20,437 bases of DNA from Alphaproteobacteria bacterium. Its GTDB lineage: Bacteria > Pseudomonadota > Alphaproteobacteria > RF32 > CAG-239. The position numbers and the translations under genes were made by a program. This document shows, piece by piece, positions 1 through 7,910 of this stretch. How positions within the stretch are numbered: the stretch's first letter is position 1; each line of letters begins with the position of its first letter. The stretch spans positions 1-20,437 of the forward strand of contig JAFYRQ010000005.1 in the NCBI GenBank assembly GCA_017546885.1, in the 5' to 3' direction. A model generated the notes under the pieces. That model was given only the letters and a program-made list of their open reading frames with translations, ran no database searches and was not told the DNA's origin.

Positions 1-1
1 A

Positions 2-253
2 GCAATCAAAAGAGGGTATGCGAGAGATAAAAAATATGCTCCTTTTAGGGAATATTTTAAACAATTACAACGGGAAAGGTTTATAATATATCAAAAACAA
101 GGGAAAATAATGTCTGCAAACGGCTTTGTTCTTTGGTTTTTGAATAATCAGCCTAAGGATATGGAAATACCTTACAGCAGAAGCAATCTTAAAAATAAAC
201 TTATACAACTGGCGCAAAAAAACAATCGAGAATTTAAAAACTTTTCCAAATAA
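2..253 (+). CDS. C-terminal part of an unknown basic protein (5' end outside window)
   Basis: An open frame runs from the left edge to a TAA at 251-253 and gives 83 residues with no visible start, so the gene begins outside the window. The visible part is hydrophilic and rich in Lys, Arg, Gln and Asn, with no membrane segment or catalytic motif I recognise. It includes the stretch SANGFVLWFLNN and ends in NREFKNFSK. It lies directly beyond the 3' end of the tRNA-Lys gene, the side on which tRNA-targeting elements insert, so it could belong to an integrated element; that is inference only. Convergent with the tRNA and shares the hairpin at 275-302 with it. Confidence 0.55.
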   Translation, partial: AIKRGYARDKKYAPFREYFKQLQRERFIIYQKQGKIMSANGFVLWFLNNQPKDMEIPYSRSNLKNKLIQLAQKNNREFKNFSK

Positions 254-274
254 TAATTTGTATTCTCAAATGAA

Positions 275-302
275 AAAAACGGCAAGTATTAACTTGCCGT
301 TT
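275..302 (-). terminator. Intrinsic terminator of tRNA-Lys (possibly bidirectional)
   Basis: An 8-bp perfect stem, ACGGCAAG (279-286) with CTTGCCGT (293-300), loop of 6, flanked on the left by a run of A. Read on the minus strand this is a GC-rich hairpin followed by a run of U, right after the tRNA 3' end. On the plus strand the U run is weak, so termination of the upstream gene here is less certain. Confidence 0.8.
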
Positions 303-305
303 GAT

Positions 306-381
306 TGGTGAGCCTGGCGGGATTCGAACCCACGACCCTTTGATTAAAAGTCAAATGCTCTACCGACTGAGCTACAGGCCC
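306..381 (-). tRNA. tRNA-Lys (anticodon UUU), CCA encoded
   Basis: The reverse complement folds as a complete 76-base cloverleaf. The acceptor 5' strand GGGCCTG pairs with CAGGCTC (one G-U), the D arm carries GCTCAGTCGGTAGAGC, the anticodon loop is CTTTTAA with anticodon TTT, and the T arm is GTGGG-TTCGAAT-CCCGC. The discriminator is A and the terminal CCA is encoded at 306-308. It has its own promoter and terminator, so it is a monocistronic tRNA. Confidence 0.97.
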
Positions 382-396
382 TCACACAATGAGCCT

Positions 397-425
397 TGTA
401 TAATGCATAAAAAAAAATTCGTCAA
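397..425 (-). promoter_or_regulatory. Sigma70-type promoter of tRNA-Lys
   Basis: On the minus strand, -35 TTGACG (420-425), spacer of exactly 17 (403-419), -10 TATACA (397-402). The predicted start falls about 8-10 bases before the mature tRNA 5' end at 381. Confidence 0.8.
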
Positions 426-528
426 CAAAAAAAATCAAAAAATGTAAAAAATAGTTTATTTGTTAATAATTGTATGTTATTATCCCAACAAAATTAAGAG
501 TTAAACCTAGAATTATGAGGTTATAGAT

Positions 529-843
529 ATGTCAGATAATACAAATTCGCAACAAGGCGGACGTTATGATATGTTGCAAAATGCAGCAGGCGAAATCCTT
601 ATCATCATAGAATATCGTGAGGGAGGCCCTGAAAATCCTCGCCTTGTGTATGATGGTGGTGATCAAGCTTTGTTGTATCGTAGCAGAGAGAGTGCTTTTA
701 TGCTTAACTCTATTGCTAATGAAGCTCGCATGCCGTTGAAATCTGTCAGTGAAGTTTTGATGGTAGAGATTGAAAATGATGATGTTGCTCGTGAATATAA
801 GGTTCCGGTGCGAGTCGTTCGCAGTCTTAAAGCTTTAGGATAA
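529..843 (+). CDS. Unknown 104-residue soluble protein
   Basis: An intact frame with ATG start and a purine-rich GAGG about 9 bases upstream. The product is acidic, lacks a signal peptide or membrane helix, and starts with a polar Ser/Asn/Gln-rich tail, followed by a compact segment (about 12-104) with alternating hydrophobic residues (GEILIIIEYREG, EVLMVEIEND). I do not recognise the family. It stands where nuoK would be expected upstream of nuoL but has no resemblance to NuoK, which is a three-helix membrane protein. A hairpin with a short T run follows 34 bases after the stop, so it is probably transcribed separately from the Nuo genes. Function unknown. Confidence 0.75.
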   Translation: MSDNTNSQQGGRYDMLQNAAGEILIIIEYREGGPENPRLVYDGGDQALLYRSRESAFMLNSIANEARMPLKSVSEVLMVEIENDDVAREYKVPVRVVRSLKALG

Positions 844-860
844 TTGATTATCTGGTATGC

Positions 861-869
861 TGTTATAAA
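861..869 (+). promoter_or_regulatory. Possible extended -10 promoter before the nuoLMN operon
   Basis: TGTTATAAA matches an extended -10 (TGnTATAAA). The only -35-like hexamer, TTGATT at 844-849, is too close (14 bases), so activity would rest on the extended -10. Transcription would start near 876, right at the hairpin 877-898. Weak evidence. Confidence 0.3.
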
Positions 870-876
870 TTGAAGA

Positions 877-903
877 TAGGGGCTGTTTAATGCCCTTATT
901 TTT
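877..903 (+). terminator. Hairpin with short T run between the 104-residue gene and nuoL
   Basis: A stem of 7 bp with one G-U (TAGGGGC 877-883 with GCCCTTA 892-898), loop of 8, then TTTTT. It could end the upstream transcript. If the promoter at 861-869 is used, it would instead be a 5' stem-loop on the nuoL mRNA. Confidence 0.5.
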
Positions 904-921
904 CGTTAAAATAAAATTAGG

Positions 922-2583
922 ATGGTTGTTTTGCCTCATTATCTTGTTATTTTGTTACTTGCAGGTGTTAGCTCGGTTTTTGTTCCGAAAAATCGAATGA
1001 TATATTGGTGGGCTTCCGTCGTAATCGCGTCTCTGATATACAGTGCTCTTTTCCTTATGGGGTGTTTCGGCTCTAATGCTTTGACATTTGATTGGCAAGC
1101 AATTCCTAATATCCCTATTGCCATCAGTTTTGTTCCGGAATATTTCGGTTGTTGCGCTTGTTTAGGTGTTCTTGCACTGTCGTTTTTTGCTGTTTACTAC
1201 AACATACTGGTAACCAAAGAAGAGAGCCCAAACGCAATGAACGGATTGATTTTGCTTAATTGTGTTTTTGTGATTTCAGCGATTCTTTCTCCTAATTATA
1301 TTCAGCTTTTGGCTGCGGTCGGTATGAGTGATGTTATCGTTTTTAGTGCAATCAATCAGTTAGATGCTAAAAAACAATATATTTACGGTAATTTTTTTGC
1401 TGATTTTATATTGCTCAATACATTTGCTTTGATATTTGTGCAATCGGACAGCATTGTTATTTCTAACTTTGGCGATGCCTCTAAGCAATGGTCTCACAGA
1501 GATTTTATAGCGATAATGCTTTTATTAAGCATTTTTATCAAATCCGGATTGTTAATGTTTCATACGGCATATCAAAAGATGTCATCGCTTAATTATAATC
1601 GTTTAAATTTTATTTTATACGTTACGACTCCGCTTATGGGTGCGATTATTTTTGAAAACATTAAAGACGTATTTGTAATTTCACCATATTCGTATCCGTT
1701 ATTAAAGATTTTTTCTGTTTTGACGATTTTGTTTGCGGCACTCGGAACTTTGTGTGTCGATAACATAAAAAGAAAGGCAGTCTATCTGTCTATGATGTTT
1801 TGGGGACTGATTTTTGTAGGTTACGCATGGCAAATAAATACTGTTAGTCCAAAATTTTATGTGCTTTTGTTGTCGGCGTTTTTATTTAACAATTCTTTGA
1901 TGTTGGTGTACAAAGCGGCTTCTGATGAAGTGCTTATTTCTCGTATGGGCGGATTCTTAAAATCATTGAAGTTTACTTTTTTCATTAATGCCGTTTCGGT
2001 CGTATTATATGCCGTTACATGGTGGATATATGCTCAAAAGTCAATACCTTATGCAATAATAGGTTTGTTTGTTATATCTATAACTTCGGCTCATGTGTTT
2101 TCAGAGGTCTATTTGTCGCAGAGTAAAGCTGACGAATGGGTTTTGGCCAGATTAAAAAATCCTTTGTTTTTATTGTGGTTGCCGATAATTTTGGTTGCTG
2201 CCGCAGTTATATATGCAAAACTAAATGAATGGCAATATATATACGGATTTGCGGTTTTATGGATGTTGCTTTTTATTTTTCATCCGTTTAGAAAACTGTC
2301 CATGATGTATAAATACGATTCTTTTCAAAAATCTGATAAAGTAACCTGGTTATATAACTTTTTCATTTTGGCTCCGTTAAAATTTTTCGGCAGAGCGCTG
2401 CGCTTAATAGTTGATTTTGTTTTTATTGAAAAAACAATTTTGGCATCAATTAAGAGTGCGATTCGATTTGCTGTTTTTATTTTTAGAAAATTGCACGGCA
2501 AAAATATATGGGGATATATGATATTCGTTTTATCGGCTGTAATAATAATAGCCGTTGCGTATTATAAGGGAGTAATGCAATGA
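922..2583 (+). CDS. nuoL: Divergent NADH-quinone oxidoreductase subunit L (NuoL-like)
   Basis: A 553-residue polytopic membrane protein, somewhat shorter than usual NuoL (about 610-650). Family landmarks seen: RMGGFLKSLKFTF (341-353), matching the MGGL-(K/R)-K stretch before helix 12 of NuoL, and a C-terminal tail (about 475-553) matching the NuoL lateral amphipathic helix and final helix, including APLKFFGRALRLIVD. K207 in IKSGLLMFHTAY aligns with the helix-7 lysine of the proton path. Missing: the helix-5 GWEG motif is GMSD (134-137), so the key Glu is Ser136 with Asp137 beside it. The helix-8 PTPVSALIHA segment is unrecognisable, the KALLF lysine is replaced, and the SKDEIL motif is absent, although K373 lies nearby. 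Known role of the family: distal proton-pumping subunit of complex I in the inner membrane. First gene of an operon; its stop overlaps the nuoM start (ATGA). Confidence 0.8.
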   Translation: MVVLPHYLVILLLAGVSSVFVPKNRMIYWWASVVIASLIYSALFLMGCFGSNALTFDWQAIPNIPIAISFVPEYFGCCACLGVLALSFFAVYYNILVTKEESPNAMNGLILLNCVFVISAILSPNYIQLLAAVGMSDVIVFSAINQLDAKKQYIYGNFFADFILLNTFALIFVQSDSIVISNFGDASKQWSHRDFIAIMLLLSIFIKSGLLMFHTAYQKMSSLNYNRLNFILYVTTPLMGAIIFENIKDVFVISPYSYPLLKIFSVLTILFAALGTLCVDNIKRKAVYLSMMFWGLIFVGYAWQINTVSPKFYVLLLSAFLFNNSLMLVYKAASDEVLISRMGGFLKSLKFTFFINAVSVVLYAVTWWIYAQKSIPYAIIGLFVISITSAHVFSEVYLSQSKADEWVLARLKNPLFLLWLPIILVAAAVIYAKLNEWQYIYGFAVLWMLLFIFHPFRKLSMMYKYDSFQKSDKVTWLYNFFILAPLKFFGRALRLIVDFVFIEKTILASIKSAIRFAVFIFRKLHGKNIWGYMIFVLSAVIIIAVAYYKGVMQ

Positions 2584-4019
2584 TAGAAAATACCGGCATA
2601 TTGCTCTCGATTATAATGGCAATACCTATGTTAGGCGTAATGTTTGCTTCGCTTGCGAAAGACGGGCAAGGACAAACAATAAAAGGTCGCAATGTGTTAT
2701 CAGTCGGCATTTTTACGGTATTATCAAATTTGGTTATACTCTGGATTACGGCACGCAAAATAAATGTTAACGGAACAAATTTACAACTTATTGAAAAATT
2801 TAAATGGTTGGAAACACCGAATATTGAACTTGTTTTCGGAATCGATTTTTTCTCACTGTTATTGATTGCCGCTATTCACTTTGCGGTACTGCTTGGTATG
2901 ATTGGAGTGAGAAATAATCCGTACCGCCAAAAAACATTAATCATATTATCATTATTGTTTTTGAGCATGATTACCGGATATTTGTTAGCCGCTGATATAT
3001 TTTCATTTTATATTTTCTTCGAGGCGACATTGTTACCCTTATTTATGTTGGTCGGAATTTTTGGAGATATCAAAAAACAAGATATTTTATATCGCTTCTT
3101 TCTATATAATTTACTCGGGGCGATGTTGTTATTTACTGCATTGTGTATTTTGTTTGACAATGAAAACGTTTCCATTAGTGAAATCAGCAGAGTATCGCTA
3201 AATCGCCACATTGAAATTTTTGTATGGGGAGCAATTTTTGTTGCGTTCTTGTCACGTATTCCTATTTGGCCTTTCCATTATTGGATTTCATCGGTAAATG
3301 TAAATATTACCAATCCGTTGGTATTTATTGTTGCCAATATAATGCCTCTTACCGGTGTTTACGGGTTAATACGATTCTTCCCTTTAACAGCACCGGATAT
3401 TTTGGAGCCATATCTTTTAGCCTTAAAGATAATAAGTATTACGACAATGGTGGTTATCTCATTGATAGGTTTCAGTAACCGAGATATTCAATATAAACTT
3501 TTCTCGTATATGACGGTGTATTATATTTTATATTTGTTAGGGGCGTTACTGCCGACAGATGCTCTATTGGGTAATATCGGATTTTCTTTGTTTGCATATT
3601 TGATTGTCATTTCTGCAATAGAAATTATGATTTCGCATTTAGAAAAAGAAAAACAATGCACAAAAGTAGGAGATTGCGGAATATTGTGTAATATTAAACG
3701 CAGTTCTTTTGTTTTGTCATTTTTTATTTTGGCTGCCGTAGGATTGCCGTTATCATCACTTTTTTTGAATAATATGCTTATTTTTGCCGGTCTTTTAAGT
3801 TATAACATAAAAATGGCTGCATTTATATTGTTGGCTATTATTTTGAGTTCAATAAGCTTATTGCACCACCTTTTTTATCTGAAATATCCGCAAGAAGAAG
3901 TAACGGACAGTAAAGATGTATGTGTAAGTGATATTTCAATGTCGGTTTTTTGTGTATTAATTGTATTTATGCTGATTTTAATCGCATCATTTATTAATCC
4001 TTTGTGGTTTATGGAGTAA
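2580..4019 (+). CDS. nuoM: Divergent NADH-quinone oxidoreductase subunit M (NuoM-like)
   Basis: A 479-residue polytopic membrane protein, near normal NuoM length. Start overlaps nuoL by 4 bases and has GGGAG 7 bases upstream. Family landmarks: YIFFEATLLPLFMLVGIFG (144-162) is the helix-5 segment with Glu148 kept; FLYNLLGAMLLF follows; RIPIWPFHYW (226-235) is the helix-7 segment; VYGLIRF (260-266) matches the conserved YGFLRF. Changed: the helix-7 Lys is Arg226, the helix-8 Lys (LLKMGTYG) is Leu257, SVSHMG is TVYYIL, and the helix-12 Glu (GFVGEF) is Asn398 in GLPLSSLFLNNM. The family is a Mrp-antiporter-like proton channel of complex I; here most of the channel charges are gone while the fold is kept. 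Followed 3 bases later by nuoN. Confidence 0.87.
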   Translation: MIENTGILLSIIMAIPMLGVMFASLAKDGQGQTIKGRNVLSVGIFTVLSNLVILWITARKINVNGTNLQLIEKFKWLETPNIELVFGIDFFSLLLIAAIHFAVLLGMIGVRNNPYRQKTLIILSLLFLSMITGYLLAADIFSFYIFFEATLLPLFMLVGIFGDIKKQDILYRFFLYNLLGAMLLFTALCILFDNENVSISEISRVSLNRHIEIFVWGAIFVAFLSRIPIWPFHYWISSVNVNITNPLVFIVANIMPLTGVYGLIRFFPLTAPDILEPYLLALKIISITTMVVISLIGFSNRDIQYKLFSYMTVYYILYLLGALLPTDALLGNIGFSLFAYLIVISAIEIMISHLEKEKQCTKVGDCGILCNIKRSSFVLSFFILAAVGLPLSSLFLNNMLIFAGLLSYNIKMAAFILLAIILSSISLLHHLFYLKYPQEEVTDSKDVCVSDISMSVFCVLIVFMLILIASFINPLWFME

Positions 4020-4022
4020 AAA

Positions 4023-5441
4023 ATGTTAAACAACTATATTGCTTTGCTTCCGGAATTAGTTTTGTTTTTAGGCCTTATCTGTATGAGACTGGTAAAACTT
4101 ATGCGCAAAGATAACACTCCTAAAACATTTTATACTCTAAGTCGCTTCTTTTTATTTTTCGGTGCGGTATTTACGGCAATATTTTATAATCAAAATGTTA
4201 CAGGGTATCTTTATAACAACTTATTTACGACTTTGTTTAAGATATTAATCTATATTTTTACTTTTATATGGGGCTATTTATCATTAAAAAGATTTACCAG
4301 TAAAAATATGCCCAGTTTTAATTTTTATAATGCCGTTTTATTTAATACATTATGTTTTTCCGTTGCTATATCAACCAACAATTTACTTATATTGTTTTTT
4401 GGACTTTCTTTGGGATTTTGGACAAGTATTAATTTGATAAAAATGGAAAAAGAACCGTACGAATTAAACGGAAACGGTGTTTATTCCGCTTTTTCATTTT
4501 TCTTTATATTAGCTTTTGCCTGCGGTGTCGGGATTTTTTATCATTATACAAAAAGCTTTGATTATGATGCAATAGAAAGAGCATTAGCTGTTAAGAGCCT
4601 TTTAATATGGCAATATTATTTAGCTTTTTCACTGATTATGTGCAGTATTTTATATATGATGAGTGTTGCTCCTTTTCATTTTTGGTTTGCCAATGCAGTA
4701 GGTAATTCTATTTTGCCGGTAGCCGGATATATAACCATAATACCGATATTTGCATACTTCTCATGTATGGTAAATGTGATTGTAAACGCCTTTTATCCGA
4801 TTCTTGGATGGTTTAATATTGCGTTTATGTGTTTTGGTATTTTTTCTATTTTTATTGGAGCTATCGGAGCAAACAGCGAAAGTAATTTAAGAAGAATATT
4901 TGCATATAGCGGACTTTATTATATCGGTGTTACAATATTGGCACTTTTCCCGATTAATGATAACAATTTGGTTTCGGCATTTATATATTTGCTTGTATAT
5001 ATAGTTGCTTTCTGCGGTATATATACCATATTTTACGGCTATCGCAGTCGAGGAGACTATTTGACTGAGTTGGAAGACATAAAAGGGATAGCTACTCAGC
5101 GTCCGTTTTTATCCGTTGCATTATTGATATTTATGATATCTCTTATCGGCACACCGCCGCTTTTGGGTTTCTTGGGAAAATTATCGGTTATTAACAGTAT
5201 GATTGTAGGAAAAGAGTTTGTTCTTGTCGGAGCGATTCTTGTTGCGATGTTGATATTGGTATATGCTTATTTGAAAATCATCACTGTTGTGTATTTTGAA
5301 GCCAGAAACAAAAATTTTGATGAAGTTGATAAAGGGGTTTATATTTGTATGCTCATTAATATCATATTGATTTTAATAGCTATCATAAATCCTAAATATT
5401 TGATGCACGATGTTGAAATGATGTTGATAGCGGTATTTTAA
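4023..5441 (+). CDS. nuoN: Divergent NADH-quinone oxidoreductase subunit N (NuoN-like)
   Basis: A 472-residue polytopic membrane protein of normal NuoN length, with GGAG 6 bases before the ATG. The helix-12 region is well kept: ELEDIKGIATQRP (349-361) and GTPPLLGFLGKLSVI (376-390), with Lys386 at the position of the functional helix-12 lysine. Also seen are VAPFHFW (215-221), matching VPFHMW, and LRRIFAYSGL, matching the KRMLAYSS motif. Changed: the helix-5 Glu of GLEL is Ser129 (GLSL), the helix-7 Lys is Met212, and the helix-8 Lys of APK is Ile242 (IPI). So of four classical proton-path charges only the helix-12 Lys is left. Sits directly before birA, the usual alphaproteobacterial order, which supports orthology to complex I rather than to a cation antiporter operon. 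Confidence 0.87.
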   Translation: MLNNYIALLPELVLFLGLICMRLVKLMRKDNTPKTFYTLSRFFLFFGAVFTAIFYNQNVTGYLYNNLFTTLFKILIYIFTFIWGYLSLKRFTSKNMPSFNFYNAVLFNTLCFSVAISTNNLLILFFGLSLGFWTSINLIKMEKEPYELNGNGVYSAFSFFFILAFACGVGIFYHYTKSFDYDAIERALAVKSLLIWQYYLAFSLIMCSILYMMSVAPFHFWFANAVGNSILPVAGYITIIPIFAYFSCMVNVIVNAFYPILGWFNIAFMCFGIFSIFIGAIGANSESNLRRIFAYSGLYYIGVTILALFPINDNNLVSAFIYLLVYIVAFCGIYTIFYGYRSRGDYLTELEDIKGIATQRPFLSVALLIFMISLIGTPPLLGFLGKLSVINSMIVGKEFVLVGAILVAMLILVYAYLKIITVVYFEARNKNFDEVDKGVYICMLINIILILIAIINPKYLMHDVEMMLIAVF

Positions 5442-5443
5442 TA

Positions 5444-6175
5444 ATGCAGATTAAAAACTTAAACTCTTGGAAATGGTTGGATTATAACGAGCTGGAGAGC
5501 ACAAACGACGAAGCTCTGCGCTTGAGCGAAAACGAAGACAAGTTAATTGTTACAAGTAAAGTACAAACAAAAGGCAAGGGACGATTAGGACGAAAATGGG
5601 AAAGTTTTGACGGCAACCTTTTTATGTCGATACTGATGACTTGGTCTATGAGTGAGAATAATGCTTTAGTTTTTATAATCAGTGTAGCATTACAACAAAC
5701 TGTAAAAAAAATACTTCCTCAAGCCAATGTAAAAATTAAATGGCCGAACGATGTCTTGGTTAATGATAAAAAAATATCAGGCATTTTGATAGAAGCAAGA
5801 GAACAAGGAAAAGTCGTTATCGGAATAGGGGTTAATATAAAAAAATCTCCTCAAGGCGAAAATATTATTTATCCTACGACCTCCTTATTTGAGGAAGGTA
5901 TAAATATAGACAGAGTTGATTTTATGAAAAATTTTATCAGTTCTTTTGAAGAAATTAAGGATGTTTATCTCAAAAAAGGAATGGCTGAAATTATAAAAAT
6001 ATGGCAGGCGGAAGCAAAGGGTATTGGTGAAAAAATTAAAATAAAACTGCTGAATAATGAGAAAATTGGTGTTTTCAAAGGTATTGATAATAATGGCAGA
6101 TTAATTTTGGATATTAGCGATAATACCGAAGTTTTTAATGCCGGAGATGTGTTTTTTACTAGAAAGAAAAATTAA
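5444..6175 (+). CDS. birA: Biotin--[acetyl-CoA-carboxylase] ligase, without DNA-binding domain
   Basis: A 243-residue biotin protein ligase that makes biotinyl-AMP and transfers biotin to the lysine of carboxyl carrier proteins in the cytoplasm. Seen: STNDEA (19-24), the biotin/ATP loop GKGRLGRKW (44-52), KWPNDVLVNDKKISGIL (99-115, containing the KWPND signature and the lysine-bearing KISG), and a C-terminal beta-rich SH3-like domain (about 192-240). There is no N-terminal helix-turn-helix, so it is a class I ligase and not a biotin-operon repressor. The frame starts 2 bases after nuoN and ends 2 bases before the RNase J gene; co-transcription is likely. Type III pantothenate kinase (coaX), often found between birA and RNase J in alphaproteobacteria, is absent. 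Confidence 0.95.
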   Translation: MQIKNLNSWKWLDYNELESTNDEALRLSENEDKLIVTSKVQTKGKGRLGRKWESFDGNLFMSILMTWSMSENNALVFIISVALQQTVKKILPQANVKIKWPNDVLVNDKKISGILIEAREQGKVVIGIGVNIKKSPQGENIIYPTTSLFEEGINIDRVDFMKNFISSFEEIKDVYLKKGMAEIIKIWQAEAKGIGEKIKIKLLNNEKIGVFKGIDNNGRLILDISDNTEVFNAGDVFFTRKKN

Positions 6176-6177
6176 AG

Positions 6178-7908
6178 ATGAGTAATTTTAAAAAAGACGG
6201 GATTTATTTTGTTGCATTGGGTGGTGCCGATGAAATCGGCATGAATATGTATGTATATGCCTGCAACGGAAAGTTTATAATGGTTGATACCGGTTACGGA
6301 TTTTTGAATGATAATTATCCCGGTATGGATTTATGCTTTGCAGATGCGTCTTTTTTTACAAATTATAGTGATGATTTTGAAGGTATTTTTATAACTCACG
6401 CACATGAAGACCATTTTGGAGCAATAGCACACATTTGCCCGATGTTGAAATGTCCGATTTACGCTTCTGATTTTGCTATCGGGCTAATGCGAAATCGTCT
6501 GAAAGAATACAATCTTGAACAGCAGGTCGAGCTTGTTTCAATAAATGAAAACCCTATGGTAAAACTCGCTGATTTTGAAGTTGAATTTATATCGGTTGTT
6601 CACTCTGTACCCGAAACTTCAGCTTTGGCAATTACCACACAATCAGGAACAATTATTCATGCTACGGATTGGCGTTTTGACAATGGTAAAACGGGTATAT
6701 TATCTACAAATTATGAGCAATTAAAAGCATACGGAGATAAGGAAGTAGATATGTTAGTTTGCGATTCTACCAACATATTGATAGACAATCCTCAACCAAG
6801 CGAATCAGAAGTTAGAGATTGTTTGTCGGAGCTTATTCCCGGTTTGCCGAATACGATAGTTACTACTTGTTTTGCCTCTAATCTGACCAGATTGGAAAGT
6901 TTAGTTTTAGCCGCACATCAGGCCGGCCGTACCCCGATATTATTAGGGAGAAGTCTGTTGTATAACGTAAAAACGGCTAAAGAACTGGGGTACTTTAGTG
7001 ATTTACCTCCCGTGTATGATATAAAAGACGCGTCAGCCATTCCTTATGATAAAGCATTATATATATGCACCGGTTCACAAGCAAACTATCGAAGTGCATT
7101 ATCATCAATTGTAAACGGACAAAGTAAAGATATAAAATTAACCAAGGGAGACACAGTTATTTTTTCTTCAAAGATTATTCCCGGAAACGAAGAAAAAATA
7201 AATGATATGCAGGAAAAACTTATTGCCCAAGGGGTTAATGTCATTACGGATAAAGATGCTTTGGTTCATACTTCCGGTCATTGCAGTAAAGCAGAAATTA
7301 AGCAAATGTATGAAATTTTACGTCCGAAAATAGTTTTACCGGTTCACGGGGACAGAAAATATATTCGTGAACATAAATATTTTGCCGAGACTTGCGGAAT
7401 TGATGAGGTAATAAGTGTTGAAAATGGTGATGTTCTGCTTGTAAATAAAGATGGGGTAAAGCAACAAAACAGCATACCTACCGATATTTTGGCCGTTGAT
7501 CGAAAAGAAATTGTTTCTTTAAGTTCGGAAGTCGTAAAACGTCGTAAACAGATTGCATATAACGGTAGTGTTTTTATAAGTGTGATTTTTAATGAAAATT
7601 GGGAATTGTTGGCTCTACGCGTATCCTCAAAAGATATTTGGGAACCGGATTCTTTTTCTGAACTGCGAGATAATATCGTTTCTGAGGTTTCAGAATTATT
7701 ACCAAAAGCCGTTGTCGAGTTAAAATATAAAGAAACCTCAATTTTAGATTTTGTCAGGACTCAAATCAGACGACGTATAGAAAAAGCTACCGATATGAAA
7801 CCGGTAACTTTTATTCACTTCTATAAACTTCCTCTTTGTGAAATTAATCAAGGAGAGGATAGCGAGGCAGGACAACCTGTTATTATATATCCGTCACCGG
7901 AGATATAA
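6178..7908 (+). CDS. rnj: Ribonuclease J
   Basis: A 576-residue metallo-beta-lactamase/beta-CASP ribonuclease, normal length for alphaproteobacterial RNase J (5'-3' exonuclease and endonuclease activity in mRNA decay and rRNA processing). Zinc ligands visible: THAHEDH (73-79), His142 (VVHSVPE) and Asp164 (HATDWRFD). The beta-CASP part shows CDSTN (195-199), SGH in HTSGHCSK (364-371) and PVHGD (388-392). The C-terminal domain (about 450-555) is the RNase J dimerisation/RNA-binding domain. Last gene of the nuoL operon; its stop is only 2 bases from the convergent stop of the histidine kinase gene, with no intrinsic terminator between. Confidence 0.96.
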   Translation: MSNFKKDGIYFVALGGADEIGMNMYVYACNGKFIMVDTGYGFLNDNYPGMDLCFADASFFTNYSDDFEGIFITHAHEDHFGAIAHICPMLKCPIYASDFAIGLMRNRLKEYNLEQQVELVSINENPMVKLADFEVEFISVVHSVPETSALAITTQSGTIIHATDWRFDNGKTGILSTNYEQLKAYGDKEVDMLVCDSTNILIDNPQPSESEVRDCLSELIPGLPNTIVTTCFASNLTRLESLVLAAHQAGRTPILLGRSLLYNVKTAKELGYFSDLPPVYDIKDASAIPYDKALYICTGSQANYRSALSSIVNGQSKDIKLTKGDTVIFSSKIIPGNEEKINDMQEKLIAQGVNVITDKDALVHTSGHCSKAEIKQMYEILRPKIVLPVHGDRKYIREHKYFAETCGIDEVISVENGDVLLVNKDGVKQQNSIPTDILAVDRKEIVSLSSEVVKRRKQIAYNGSVFISVIFNENWELLALRVSSKDIWEPDSFSELRDNIVSEVSELLPKAVVELKYKETSILDFVRTQIRRRIEKATDMKPVTFIHFYKLPLCEINQGEDSEAGQPVIIYPSPEI

Positions 7909-7910
7909 GC

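Noticed and set aside
922..5441. Reading the three membrane proteins as a Mrp cation antiporter or group 4 hydrogenase module
   Set aside because: The NuoL C-terminal lateral helix region, the NuoN helix-12 block and the following birA-RNase J order point to complex I subunits; no Mrp or hydrogenase subunit is present.
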